In this document: positions 56,910 through 64,000 of the stretch, one piece after another | Position numbering within the stretch: the stretch's first letter is position 1 | Layout of the letters: the number at the start of each line of letters is the position of its first letter | NCBI RefSeq assembly: GCF_022170785.1 | Contig: NZ_CP081870.1 | Span: forward strand, 1,910,001-1,974,000 | From: Rossellomorea marisflavi | Lineage (GTDB): Bacteria > Bacillota > Bacilli > Bacillales > Bacillaceae_B | Direction: 5' to 3' | DNA length: 64,000 bases | The notes under the pieces: generated by a model | The model's input: only the letters and a program-made list of their open reading frames with translations | The model's database searches: none | Told to the model about the DNA's origin: nothing | Made by a program: the position numbers and the translations under genes

Positions 56910-57818
56910 GTGTCTGAATTAGGAAAACGTTTAAAGGATGCAAGGGAGTCTAAAGGCTATAGCCTCGACGATCTGCAGCGGATCACGAAGATCCAGAAAC
57001 GCTATTTGACCGGAATCGAGGAAGGTTCGTATGATTCCATGCCCGGTAAATTTTATGTGAGGGCCTTCATCAAGCAGTACTGTGAAGCAGTCGGCCTGCC
57101 ACCTGAAGAAATCTTTGAAGAGTACAAGTCCGAAATCCCTGTCACACAGCACGAAGAAATTCCTGATTCCCTTTCAAGGGTCCAGACAAGAAAGACGGTC
57201 TCCGAGAGTTCCTCGAAGGTCCTCGATTTCATCCCGACGTTGCTTATCGTGGTGGTGATCATCGGCATCCTCTTTGTCCTGTGGGTATTCATCCAAGGAA
57301 AAATGGGCAATGATAATGCTGCAGAGAATGATACGAACAAAAACAGTCAGGTAGCGGTGGACGAGAAGGATGTACCGAAGGAAGATGATGGTGAAAAAAC
57401 ATCATCTGACAAAGAAGAAAAGCCTGCAGCCGATAAGGATAAAAAGCAGGATAAAGAAGATGATTCAAAAGATACTAAAAAGGGAGATGAACAAACACTC
57501 AAGCAGACATCTGTCCAGGGATATAAGACCACTTACGAACTGAATGGAACAGATCGATTCAAACTTTCGTTATCTGCTGACGGTGATTCGTGGATCGGTG
57601 TATATAATGAAAAGGATAAGGTGTTATTTGAAGGCACCTTGACGAAAGGGAGCAAAGAGGATTTCGATTTCTCCGGAGAATCCCAGGCCTATCTCATCAT
57701 CGGGAATGCTGCCAATACAGGTATCACCATCAATGGGGAGGAAGTCGAGTATGGAATCCCAACCGATGTGGTCAGGCAGGATGTTATCATTAATTACAGC
57801 AAAGAATCTTCAGAGTAA
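56910..57818 (+). CDS. rodZ: RodZ (YmfM), cell-shape HTH membrane protein
   Basis: A 302-residue RodZ. An N-terminal helix-turn-helix (about residues 5-70, RLKDARESKGYSLDDLQRITKIQKRYLTGIEEG) is followed by a membrane helix near 112-130 (LLIVVVIIGILFVLWVFIQG), a long Lys/Asp-rich linker (about 135-200) and a C-terminal RodZ beta domain (DUF4115, about 205-300). RodZ binds MreB and supports rod-shaped elongation. The start is GTG 56910 with AAGGTG upstream. The pgsA gene follows, as in B. subtilis. Confidence 0.93.
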   Translation: MSELGKRLKDARESKGYSLDDLQRITKIQKRYLTGIEEGSYDSMPGKFYVRAFIKQYCEAVGLPPEEIFEEYKSEIPVTQHEEIPDSLSRVQTRKTVSESSSKVLDFIPTLLIVVVIIGILFVLWVFIQGKMGNDNAAENDTNKNSQVAVDEKDVPKEDDGEKTSSDKEEKPAADKDKKQDKEDDSKDTKKGDEQTLKQTSVQGYKTTYELNGTDRFKLSLSADGDSWIGVYNEKDKVLFEGTLTKGSKEDFDFSGESQAYLIIGNAANTGITINGEEVEYGIPTDVVRQDVIINYSKESSE

Positions 57819-57871
57819 GGAGAAAGGGGCGCCTTCCCTTTCTTCTAGTGCACTGGATTGGAGGCAATACA

Positions 57872-58450
57872 TTGAATTTACCTAATAAAATCACCATTTC
57901 CCGGATCATTCTGATCCCGCTATTCCTCATTATTATGCTGGTTCCCTGGAACTGGGGGGATATGCGCTTCCTTGGGGCGGATCTTCCGGTCAATCAATTC
58001 GTAGGGGCCCTCATATTCATCATCGCGTCTACGACAGACTGGATCGATGGATATTATGCGAGGAAATTGGATCTCGTCACCAATCTCGGGAAGTTCCTTG
58101 ATCCCCTAGCGGATAAGCTACTTGTATCTGCAGCCTTGATCGTACTGGTTGAAATGGGAGTGGCGCCTTCATGGATCGTCATCATCATCATCAGCCGTGA
58201 ATTTGCCGTGACGGGTCTACGACTTGTGCTGGCAGGAGAAGGCGAAGTGGTAGCTGCAGGTCAGCTCGGTAAGATCAAGACGTGGGCACAGATCATTGCC
58301 ATATCGGCATTGCTGTTGAATAATGCCATCTTCGAGCTCATGAACTTGCCGTTCGATGTCATTGCCCTTTGGATTGCCATGTTCTTCACCATCTGGTCCG
58401 GTTGGGACTATTTTTACCATAATCGCAAAGCGTTTGTTAATTCAAAATAA
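57872..58450 (+). CDS. pgsA: Phosphatidylglycerophosphate synthase
   Basis: A 192-residue membrane enzyme joining CDP-diacylglycerol and glycerol 3-phosphate to make phosphatidylglycerophosphate, thus the main anionic lipid. The CDP-alcohol phosphotransferase motif D-x2-DG-x2-AR-x8-G-x3-D-x3-D is present as DWIDGYYARKLDLVTNLGKFLDPLAD near residues 58-83. TTG 57872 (MNLPNKITISR) is chosen because GGAGG is 7 bases upstream; an in-frame start at 57848 precedes the site. The substrate is made by CdsA, also encoded in the window. Confidence 0.95.
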   Translation: MNLPNKITISRIILIPLFLIIMLVPWNWGDMRFLGADLPVNQFVGALIFIIASTTDWIDGYYARKLDLVTNLGKFLDPLADKLLVSAALIVLVEMGVAPSWIVIIIISREFAVTGLRLVLAGEGEVVAAGQLGKIKTWAQIIAISALLLNNAIFELMNLPFDVIALWIAMFFTIWSGWDYFYHNRKAFVNSK

Positions 58451-58460
58451 CGGATGGAAG

Positions 58461-58490
58461 GGGCTGATTCAATTGGAATCATCCCTTTCT
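58461..58490 (+). terminator. Hairpin between pgsA and cinA
   Basis: GGGCTGATTC (58461-58470) pairs with GAATCATCCC (58476-58485) with one C-T mismatch, then TTTCTTCTTT. Probable weak terminator. Confidence 0.65.
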
Positions 58491-58513
58491 TCTTTCACCG
58501 GGAGGAAATAATC

Positions 58514-59752
58514 ATGAATGCAGAAATTATCGCAGTTGGATCGGAATTACTTTTGGGGCAGATCGCTAATACCAATGCCCAGTTCATCTCAGAAAGGCTT
58601 GCCGAGATCGGAGTGAACGTGTTTTATCATACAAGCGTTGGAGATAACCCGGAAAGACTTGAAGAGGTCATCAAGCATGCAGAAGAGAGGGCGGACCTTC
58701 TTATCTTCACGGGAGGTCTCGGACCGACCAAGGATGATCTGACCAAAGAGACCATTGCAAGGAGTCTGGGTGTCAGCCTCTCCATGGATGAAGAAGCCAT
58801 GGACTCCATCAGGGCTTATTTCGAAAAAGTCGGCAGGGTGATGACTCCCAACAACGAAAAGCAGGCACTGATTCTCGAAGGTTCGGTACCATTGAAAAAT
58901 GATTTCGGCATGGCACCCGGTATGGTGTTTCAACAGTCCGGGAAAGCATATATCCTGCTACCTGGCCCGCCTTCTGAGATGAGGCCGATGTTCAGTACGT
59001 ACGGGGTTCCTGCCGTCATGGGCCTCATGAAACGAAAAGAAGTGATCCATTCCCGTGTACTTCGATTCTTCGGGATAGGGGAGTCGCAGCTCGAAGCCGA
59101 CCTTGAAGAACTCATCGACCGGCAGACGAATCCGACGATCGCACCTCTTGCCGGGGACGGAGAGGTTACCTTGCGATTGACGGCAAAGCACGAGTCAAAA
59201 GATGTCGCAGAGACTCTCTTGAATGAGTTGGAATCGGAAATTCGGCAAACAGTCGGGGAGTACCTATACGGATACGACCAGGACTCCCTTGAGGGGGTGG
59301 GCTTCAGGCTCCTGAAAGAAAAAGGCCTTACACTTGCTGCAGCTGAAAGCCTCACGGCAGGCTTGTTTCAATCCAGCCTCGCTTCGATCGCAGGCGCTTC
59401 TTCCGTCCTTGAGGGGGGAGTGGTCTGCTATCAGGATTCTGTTAAGAGGGATGTGCTGAACGTACGGGAGGAAACGTTGAAGAATCACGGTGCGGTCAGT
59501 CGTGAATGCGCCATCGAGCTTGCGGCCAATGTGAGGACCTTGTTCAAATCCGATATAGGCATCAGTTTCACTGGTGTAGCAGGACCCGAAGCGCAAGGGG
59601 ATCTGCCTCCTGGAACCGTTTGGATCGGCATCGCTTCAGGTGATGGAGAGCCGAGGGCATACAAGCTCACACTGGCTGGAAGCCGAAACGGGAATCGCAG
59701 CCGGACAGTAAAATACGGGTGGCATTACTTGGTGAAGGAATACAAAGCATAA
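58514..59752 (+). CDS. cinA: CinA, competence/damage-inducible nucleotide repair protein
   Basis: A 412-residue two-domain protein. The N-terminal MoaB-like COG1058 domain (about 1-170) contains [20 protein letters not shown] and [15 protein letters not shown]. The C-terminal domain (about 255-412) is a PncC-type nicotinamide-nucleotide amidase with [11 protein letters not shown] and [16 protein letters not shown]. CinA-type proteins recycle damaged or deamidated pyridine nucleotides and are co-expressed with recA. ATG 58514 has GGAGG upstream; the frame runs open further upstream without a site. A strong terminator separates it from recA. Confidence 0.94.
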   Translation: MNAEIIAVGSELLLGQIANTNAQFISERLAEIGVNVFYHTSVGDNPERLEEVIKHAEERADLLIFTGGLGPTKDDLTKETIARSLGVSLSMDEEAMDSIRAYFEKVGRVMTPNNEKQALILEGSVPLKNDFGMAPGMVFQQSGKAYILLPGPPSEMRPMFSTYGVPAVMGLMKRKEVIHSRVLRFFGIGESQLEADLEELIDRQTNPTIAPLAGDGEVTLRLTAKHESKDVAETLLNELESEIRQTVGEYLYGYDQDSLEGVGFRLLKEKGLTLAAAESLTAGLFQSSLASIAGASSVLEGGVVCYQDSVKRDVLNVREETLKNHGAVSRECAIELAANVRTLFKSDIGISFTGVAGPEAQGDLPPGTVWIGIASGDGEPRAYKLTLAGSRNGNRSRTVKYGWHYLVKEYKA

Positions 59753-59760
59753 GAAATCGT

Positions 59761-59788
59761 ATGGGTGCCTGAAGGGCACCCATTTTTT
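59761..59788 (+). terminator. Terminator after cinA
   Basis: ATGGGTGCC (59761-59769) pairs with GGCACCCAT (59775-59783), then T run. Confidence 0.92.
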
Positions 59789-59841
59789 CGTAGGATTGGA
59801 AAAAGTAAGAGAACCCTTAAAATGGCCGATGGATAAAAAAC

Positions 59842-59855
59842 CGAATGAATGTTCG
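59842..59855 (+). promoter_or_regulatory. LexA (DinR) box upstream of recA
   Basis: CGAATGAATGTTCG, nine of ten conserved positions of the Bacillus consensus CGAAC-N4-GTTCG. It ends 9 bases before the recA -35. Confidence 0.75.
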
Positions 59856-59864
59856 ATTTTTTGC

Positions 59865-59893
59865 TTGTTTTCTATTAAAAAAACCTTTATAGT
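59865..59893 (+). promoter_or_regulatory. Promoter for recA
   Basis: TTGTTT (59865-59870), 17 bases, TATAGT (59888-59893), giving a leader of about 65 bases. Confidence 0.6.
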
Positions 59894-59965
59894 TATAGAT
59901 AGGTTGGAAGTGAGACAAGCGTATAGATTGTTAACCAGTTAACCATTCTGAAGGAGGAATCATTT

Positions 59966-61003
59966 GTGAGTGAACGTAAAGCAGCCTTGGATATGGCTTT
60001 AAAACAAATAGAGAAACAATTCGGTAAAGGTTCCATTATGAAATTGGGAGAAAAGACCGACAGGGAAATCGTAACGGTACCAAGTGGATCACTTGCCCTT
60101 GACGCAGCGCTTGGGGTAGGCGGTTACCCACGTGGTAGGATTGTCGAAGTCTATGGACCGGAATCTTCTGGTAAGACAACCGTTGCCCTTCACGCCATTG
60201 CAGAAGTACAGGCCCAAGGTGGCCAAGCAGCATTCATTGATGCTGAGCACGCCCTGGATCCCGTTTACGCACAAAAATTGGGAGTCAATATCGACGAACT
60301 CCTGCTTTCACAGCCGGATACAGGTGAACAGGCATTGGAAATCGCTGAAGCCCTCGTACGAAGCGGTGCAGTCGATGCGATTGTTATTGACTCTGTGGCA
60401 GCCCTGGTGCCTAAAGCCGAGATTGAAGGGGAGATGGGGGATTCCCACGTTGGTCTCCAAGCTCGTCTCATGTCCCAGGCCTTGAGGAAGCTTTCTGGTG
60501 CCATCAACAAATCCAAGACCATCGCCATCTTCATCAACCAGATCCGTGAAAAGGTCGGGGTTATGTTCGGAAACCCGGAAACGACACCTGGTGGACGCGC
60601 ACTTAAATTCTACTCTTCCGTACGTCTTGAAGTCCGTCGTGCTGAGACCCTTAAACAGGGAAATGAAATGGTAGGGAACAAGACAAAGATCAAAGTCGTC
60701 AAGAACAAAGTTGCTCCTCCATTCCGTGTTGCAGAAGTAGATATCATGTACGGAGAAGGGATTTCCAAAGAAGGTGAGATCGTCGACCTCGGTTCAGAAC
60801 TTGATATCATCCTCAAGAGCGGTGCCTGGTATTCCTATAATGAAGAGCGTCTTGGTCAAGGACGTGAAAATGCAAAAGTATTCCTCAAAGAGAATCCGGA
60901 CATCCGCAATGAAATCATGCTGAAGATTCGTGATCACTATGGGTTGGATACAGGCCGTGCCGAGACAGAGGAGACGGGAGAAATGAGTCTGTTAGACGAC
61001 TGA
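59966..61003 (+). CDS. recA: RecA recombinase
   Basis: A 345-residue RecA, the DNA strand-exchange protein and LexA co-protease. The Walker [10 protein letters not shown] is near residues 65-73, and family stretches [16 protein letters not shown] and the L1/L2 loop sequences ([37 protein letters not shown]) are complete. The acidic C-terminus [12 protein letters not shown] is normal. The start is GTG 59966 after AAGGAGG. A LexA box and SigA promoter lie upstream, so SOS induction is expected. Confidence 0.99.
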   Translation: MSERKAALDMALKQIEKQFGKGSIMKLGEKTDREIVTVPSGSLALDAALGVGGYPRGRIVEVYGPESSGKTTVALHAIAEVQAQGGQAAFIDAEHALDPVYAQKLGVNIDELLLSQPDTGEQALEIAEALVRSGAVDAIVIDSVAALVPKAEIEGEMGDSHVGLQARLMSQALRKLSGAINKSKTIAIFINQIREKVGVMFGNPETTPGGRALKFYSSVRLEVRRAETLKQGNEMVGNKTKIKVVKNKVAPPFRVAEVDIMYGEGISKEGEIVDLGSELDIILKSGAWYSYNEERLGQGRENAKVFLKENPDIRNEIMLKIRDHYGLDTGRAETEETGEMSLLDD

Positions 61004-61024
61004 TGCACTCCTCCTTGGCTTTGG

Positions 61025-61133
61025 CTGCCCTTTCCACCCCAAGAGTCATCGTACCTTGTTTGCCGGGGAAAGGGCAGATCACGGCTTTATGAAAAGCGGA
61101 CTGGTTATGGCCAGTCTGCTTTTCTGCTTTTTA
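61025..61133 (+). terminator. Two hairpins after recA, the second a terminator
   Basis: First: CTGCCCTTTCC (61025-61035) pairs with GGAAAGGGCAG (61067-61077) over a long loop. Second: AAAAGC-GACTGG (from 61092) pairs with CCAGTC-GCTTTT (to 61123), followed by CTGCTTTTT. The second has terminator form. Confidence 0.75.
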
Positions 61134-61249
61134 AGGAATGAATTGTCCGGGAAGTGACCACAATGATACTAATGTCATTCGTTCAGGAGTATAAAACGTG
61201 CCGATTGATGGGATTGCTTCATAAATCTGGACACAAAGCTCCCAACCCC
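61134..61249. other. Gap before the rny promoter
   Basis: About 115 bases with no ORF that has a ribosome-binding site and no strong hairpin. Confidence 0.5.
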
Positions 61250-61278
61250 TTGACAATAAATTTTCTGAGATTTAAAAT
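61250..61278 (+). promoter_or_regulatory. Strong promoter for rny
   Basis: TTGACA (61250-61255), 17 bases, TAAAAT (61273-61278). A perfect -35 and spacing; the leader before rny is about 125 bases. Confidence 0.8.
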
Positions 61279-61410
61279 TAACATGTATATTTTACAATAT
61301 TTTCGAATGACATTTGAAAGCCTTGCGCTGTATGTTGAGATCAATTTGTGCAATGTACAAGCCGACATGTAAAAAACATGATGAAAGTGATAGCAAGAGG
61401 AGGTGAAATG

Positions 61411-62970
61411 ATGCAACCTATAACACTCATCTCCATTTTGCTTAGCCTTATCGTCGGTGTCGTTGTTGGATACTTTATTCGCAGATCCATTGCCGAAGCG
61501 AAGATTGCAGGAGCCAAAGGTTCCGCAGAGCAGATTTTGGAAGAGGCCAGGCGTGAAGCGGATGCTCTGAAAAAAGAGGCCTTGCTTGAGGCAAAGGACG
61601 AAAATCATAAACTTCGCACTGAAATGGAAAATGAACTCCGTGAACGAAGAAATGAACTGCAAAAACAAGAAAATCGTTTGATGCAAAAAGAGGAGAATCT
61701 GGACCGTAAAGATGAGACGCTCGACAAACGGGAATCTCAGCTTGAACGCAGAGAAGGTACTCTAAACGAGAGACAACAACATATTGAAGAGATGGAAAGC
61801 AAAGTGGACGAGATGGTAAGATTGCAGCAAACGGAGCTTGAACGCATCTCGAGCCTGACGCGAGAAGAAGCGAAGGGCATCATTCTTGAGCGTGTGGAAA
61901 ATGAACTGTCCCATGATATTGCCATCATGGTTCGCGAACACGAAACCCGTGCTAAGGAAGACGCAGACAAGAAGGCGAAGGAAGTTCTATCCCTCGCAAT
62001 TCAGCGTTGTGCCGCAGAACATGTGGCTGAAACGACAGTCAGCGTCGTGAACCTGCCTAACGATGAGATGAAAGGTCGTATCATCGGAAGGGAAGGAAGA
62101 AACATCCGTACTCTGGAAACACTAACAGGAATTGATCTCATTATCGATGATACCCCAGAGGCGGTCATTCTTTCAGGATTCGACCCGATCCGCAGGGAGA
62201 CTGCTCGAATCGCACTTGAGAAATTGGTCCAGGATGGTCGTATCCATCCGGCACGCATCGAAGAAATGGTCGACAAATCCCGTCGTGAAGTGGATGAGTA
62301 CATCCGCGAGATCGGTGAGCAGACCACATTCGAAGTAGGTGTCCACGGATTGCATCCTGACCTCATCAAGATCCTCGGTCGCTTGAAGTACCGTACGAGC
62401 TATGGACAGAACGTCTTGAAGCATTCCATCGAAGTAGCTCATCTATCCGGGCTATTGGCGGCAGAACTTGGTGAAGATGAACGTTTGGCAAAACGGGCAG
62501 GCCTTCTTCACGATATCGGTAAGGCAATTGACCACGAAGTGGAAGGAAGTCACGTTGAAATCGGCGTTGAACTTGCCACCAAGTACAAGGAACATCCGGT
62601 TGTCGTGAACAGTATCGCATCCCATCACGGGGATACTGAGCCAACGTCTATCATTGCAGTCCTCGTCGCTGCAGCAGATGCTCTTTCTGCAGCAAGACCG
62701 GGCGCAAGAAGCGAAACCCTTGAGAACTATATCCGACGCCTTGAGAAACTTGAAGAGATCTCAGAGTCCTATGAAGGGGTCGAGAAGTCATTTGCCATCC
62801 AGGCAGGGCGTGAAGTCCGGATCATGGTCCGGCCGGAAGCCATCGACGATCTGGAATCTCACAGACTTGCACGGGACATCCGAAAACGGATCGAAAGTGA
62901 ATTGGATTATCCGGGACATATTAAAGTCACGGTGATTCGTGAGACAAGGGCAGTAGAATACGCGAAATAA
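61411..62970 (+). CDS. rny: Ribonuclease Y
   Basis: A 519-residue membrane-anchored endoribonuclease that starts mRNA decay. An N-terminal membrane helix (about 4-24), a long charged coiled coil (about 30-190), a KH domain ([19 protein letters not shown] near 211-229) and an HD domain ([22 protein letters not shown] near 365-386) are in the usual order. AGGAGG at 61398-61403 fits ATG 61411, or ATG 61408 one codon earlier; the frame upstream to 61348 has no site. With pnp and rnjB it gives three degradosome-type genes here. Confidence 0.97.
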   Translation: MQPITLISILLSLIVGVVVGYFIRRSIAEAKIAGAKGSAEQILEEARREADALKKEALLEAKDENHKLRTEMENELRERRNELQKQENRLMQKEENLDRKDETLDKRESQLERREGTLNERQQHIEEMESKVDEMVRLQQTELERISSLTREEAKGIILERVENELSHDIAIMVREHETRAKEDADKKAKEVLSLAIQRCAAEHVAETTVSVVNLPNDEMKGRIIGREGRNIRTLETLTGIDLIIDDTPEAVILSGFDPIRRETARIALEKLVQDGRIHPARIEEMVDKSRREVDEYIREIGEQTTFEVGVHGLHPDLIKILGRLKYRTSYGQNVLKHSIEVAHLSGLLAAELGEDERLAKRAGLLHDIGKAIDHEVEGSHVEIGVELATKYKEHPVVVNSIASHHGDTEPTSIIAVLVAAADALSAARPGARSETLENYIRRLEKLEEISESYEGVEKSFAIQAGREVRIMVRPEAIDDLESHRLARDIRKRIESELDYPGHIKVTVIRETRAVEYAK

Positions 62971-62973
62971 CAG

Positions 62974-63013
62974 GTTGACTCAGGAGGGCTCCCCTTTCTG
63001 AGTCAGCTTTTTT
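62974..63013 (+). terminator. Terminator after rny
   Basis: GTTGACTCAG (62974-62983) pairs with CTGAGTCAGC (62998-63007) with one G-U, then T run. Confidence 0.9.
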
Positions 63014-63036
63014 ATTGATTCAAATGCTTCCGGATG

Positions 63037-63045
63037 TGATACAAT
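63037..63045 (+). promoter_or_regulatory. Extended -10 promoter for ymdB
   Basis: TGA followed by TACAAT (63040-63045), an extended -10; TTGATT at 63015-63020 is 19 bases upstream, a wide spacing. Confidence 0.5.
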
Positions 63046-63077
63046 AACGTAATGAAGCAAACAGAAGGGATTTTTTT

Positions 63078-63881
63078 ATGAAATTATTATTTGTAGGAGA
63101 TGTCGTAGGCTCAATGGGCCGGGAAATGATCTCTGAATATTTACCTAAATTGAAGAAAAAACATCTTCCGGATTTTACGATTGTAAACGGGGAGAATGCA
63201 GCCTCAGGCCGGGGAATCACGGAAAAGATATACAAGCAGTTCATTCAGGATGGAGCCAACATGGTGACCCTTGGGAACCATGCATGGGATAACAGAGATG
63301 TTTTTGACTTCATCGACGGAGCAAAGCAGATTGTTCGTCCTGCGAATTTCCCTGAGGGTACACCTGGGCAAGGATTGGTATTTGCCCACGTACACGGCAA
63401 GGAAGTTGCGGTGATCAATGCACAGGGTAGGACATTCATGCCCCCACTCGATGATCCTTTTGCTGTTCTCGACGACTTGGTGACCGAAGCAAGGAAGCGG
63501 ACGCCGATCGTTTTCGTTGATTTTCATGCCGAAGCAACAAGTGAAAAACAGGCGGTGGGCTGGTTTCTCGATGGCAGGGTATCTGCCGTCATCGGAACAC
63601 ACACCCATGTGCAGACAGCAGACAACCGGATATTGCCGAACGGGACGGCATTCATGTGTGATGTCGGCATGACGGGTCCCTATGATGAAGTACTCGGAAT
63701 GAACAAAGACTCGGTGATCAAACGATTCCAGACGAGTCTTCCTGTGCGCTTCGAAGTACCTAAGACCGGTAGGAAAACCCTGAGTGCCTGCTTGATCGAT
63801 ATTGATCAAAAAACCGGAAAGGCATCGAAGATTGAACGCATCCTCATCAATCAAGATCATCCGTTCATGACTGAATACTAA
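63078..63881 (+). CDS. ymdB: YmdB, cyclic-nucleotide metallophosphoesterase
   Basis: A 267-residue calcineurin-like phosphoesterase. Metal ligands are in LFVGDVVGSMGR, the GEN of VNGENAASGRGI, TLGNHAWD and IGTHTHVQTAD, in the order of the family. In B. subtilis YmdB hydrolyses 2',3'-cyclic nucleotides and affects biofilm, motility choice and nanotube formation. It follows rny but has its own promoter and lies behind a terminator. The length is normal (about 264 in B. subtilis). Confidence 0.95.
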   Translation: MKLLFVGDVVGSMGREMISEYLPKLKKKHLPDFTIVNGENAASGRGITEKIYKQFIQDGANMVTLGNHAWDNRDVFDFIDGAKQIVRPANFPEGTPGQGLVFAHVHGKEVAVINAQGRTFMPPLDDPFAVLDDLVTEARKRTPIVFVDFHAEATSEKQAVGWFLDGRVSAVIGTHTHVQTADNRILPNGTAFMCDVGMTGPYDEVLGMNKDSVIKRFQTSLPVRFEVPKTGRKTLSACLIDIDQKTGKASKIERILINQDHPFMTEY

Positions 63882-63903
63882 AATTCACTCCTTTTTCATC
63901 CAT

Positions 63904-63933
63904 ACCGGAATGATTTGTCCATTTCCTGAATAT
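63904..63933 (+). promoter_or_regulatory. Possible SigH promoter for a gene beyond the window
   Basis: ACCGGAATG (63904-63912), 12 bases, CCTGAATAT (63925-63933), roughly RnAGGAwWW and RnnGAATwW with mismatches. spoVS, a SigH gene, follows ymdB in B. subtilis, which makes this plausible. No coding start is seen before base 64000. Confidence 0.3.
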
Positions 63934-64000
63934 AGTAGCAGTGGAATTGTTTATACCAAGTTTGTTCTTTACCACAAGCATACGGTATAGGGGAAATGAC

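Noticed and set aside
61154-61372. 72-codon frame before rny
   Set aside because: It covers the very good rny promoter at 61250-61278 and lacks a ribosome-binding site.
61348-61410. Longer N-terminus of RNase Y
   Set aside because: The extension has no ribosome-binding site and would put a charged stretch before the membrane anchor; AGGAGG lies before 61408/61411.

Overview
The window is a core chromosomal segment of a Gram-positive, motile, endospore-forming member of the Bacillaceae. This rests on gene content and order, which run as in the Bacillus subtilis fla/che to rny region: flhA-flhF-flhG-cheB-cheA-cheW-cheC-cheD-sigD-swrB, rpsB-tsf-pyrH-frr-uppS-cdsA-dxr-rasP-proS-polC, rimP-nusA-ylxR-ylxQ-infB-ylxP-rbfA-truB-ribF-rpsO-pnp-ylxY-mlpA-ymxH-spoVFA-spoVFB-asd-dapG-dapA-rnjB-tepA-ylzJ-spoIIIE-ymfC, then ymfF-ymfH-ymfI-ymfJ-ymfK-rodZ-pgsA-cinA-recA-rny-ymdB. 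Every gene with visible coding sequence is on the + strand. Species cannot be fixed from the sequence alone. Gene names come from family recognition and synteny recall, not from a search.

Layout. 1-8.4 kb is the distal part of the flagellar/chemotaxis operon: export, flagellar placement, the CheA-CheW-CheB-CheC-CheD signalling core, the motility sigma factor, an unrecognised small gene and SwrB. 8.4-22.3 kb holds translation (S2, EF-Ts, RRF, ProRS), UMP kinase, undecaprenyl and phospholipid precursor synthesis, DXP isoprenoid synthesis, the site-2 protease RasP and replicative PolC. 22.3-32.3 kb is the rimP-nusA-infB operon with ribosome assembly, tRNA/flavin genes, S15 and PNPase. 32.3-45.8 kb has sporulation-linked genes (YlxY, MlpA, YmxH, dipicolinate synthase, TepA, SpoIIIE) interleaved with diaminopimelate/lysine synthesis and RNase J2. 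46-51.8 kb is a GntR regulator plus a BMP-type nucleoside ABC importer, a cassette not in the B. subtilis order as I recall it. 51.9-64 kb carries the M16 peptidase pair, EF-P modification reductase, the ACT/P-loop protein YmfK, RodZ, PgsA, CinA, RecA, RNase Y and YmdB.

Most of the window is conventional. The less explained parts are two classes of long hairpin-forming intergenic repeats (40.1 kb and, in tandem, 55.3 kb), a related pair of palindromes placed as possible YmfC operators, a small unassigned gene behind sigD, several structured 5' leaders (rimP, tsf, dapG), and YmfK, which joins an ACT-like domain to what reads as a P-loop NTPase. No CRISPR array, tRNA, rRNA, insertion sequence, prophage or defence system was seen. 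I do not see convincing evidence for a wholly new multi-gene system.
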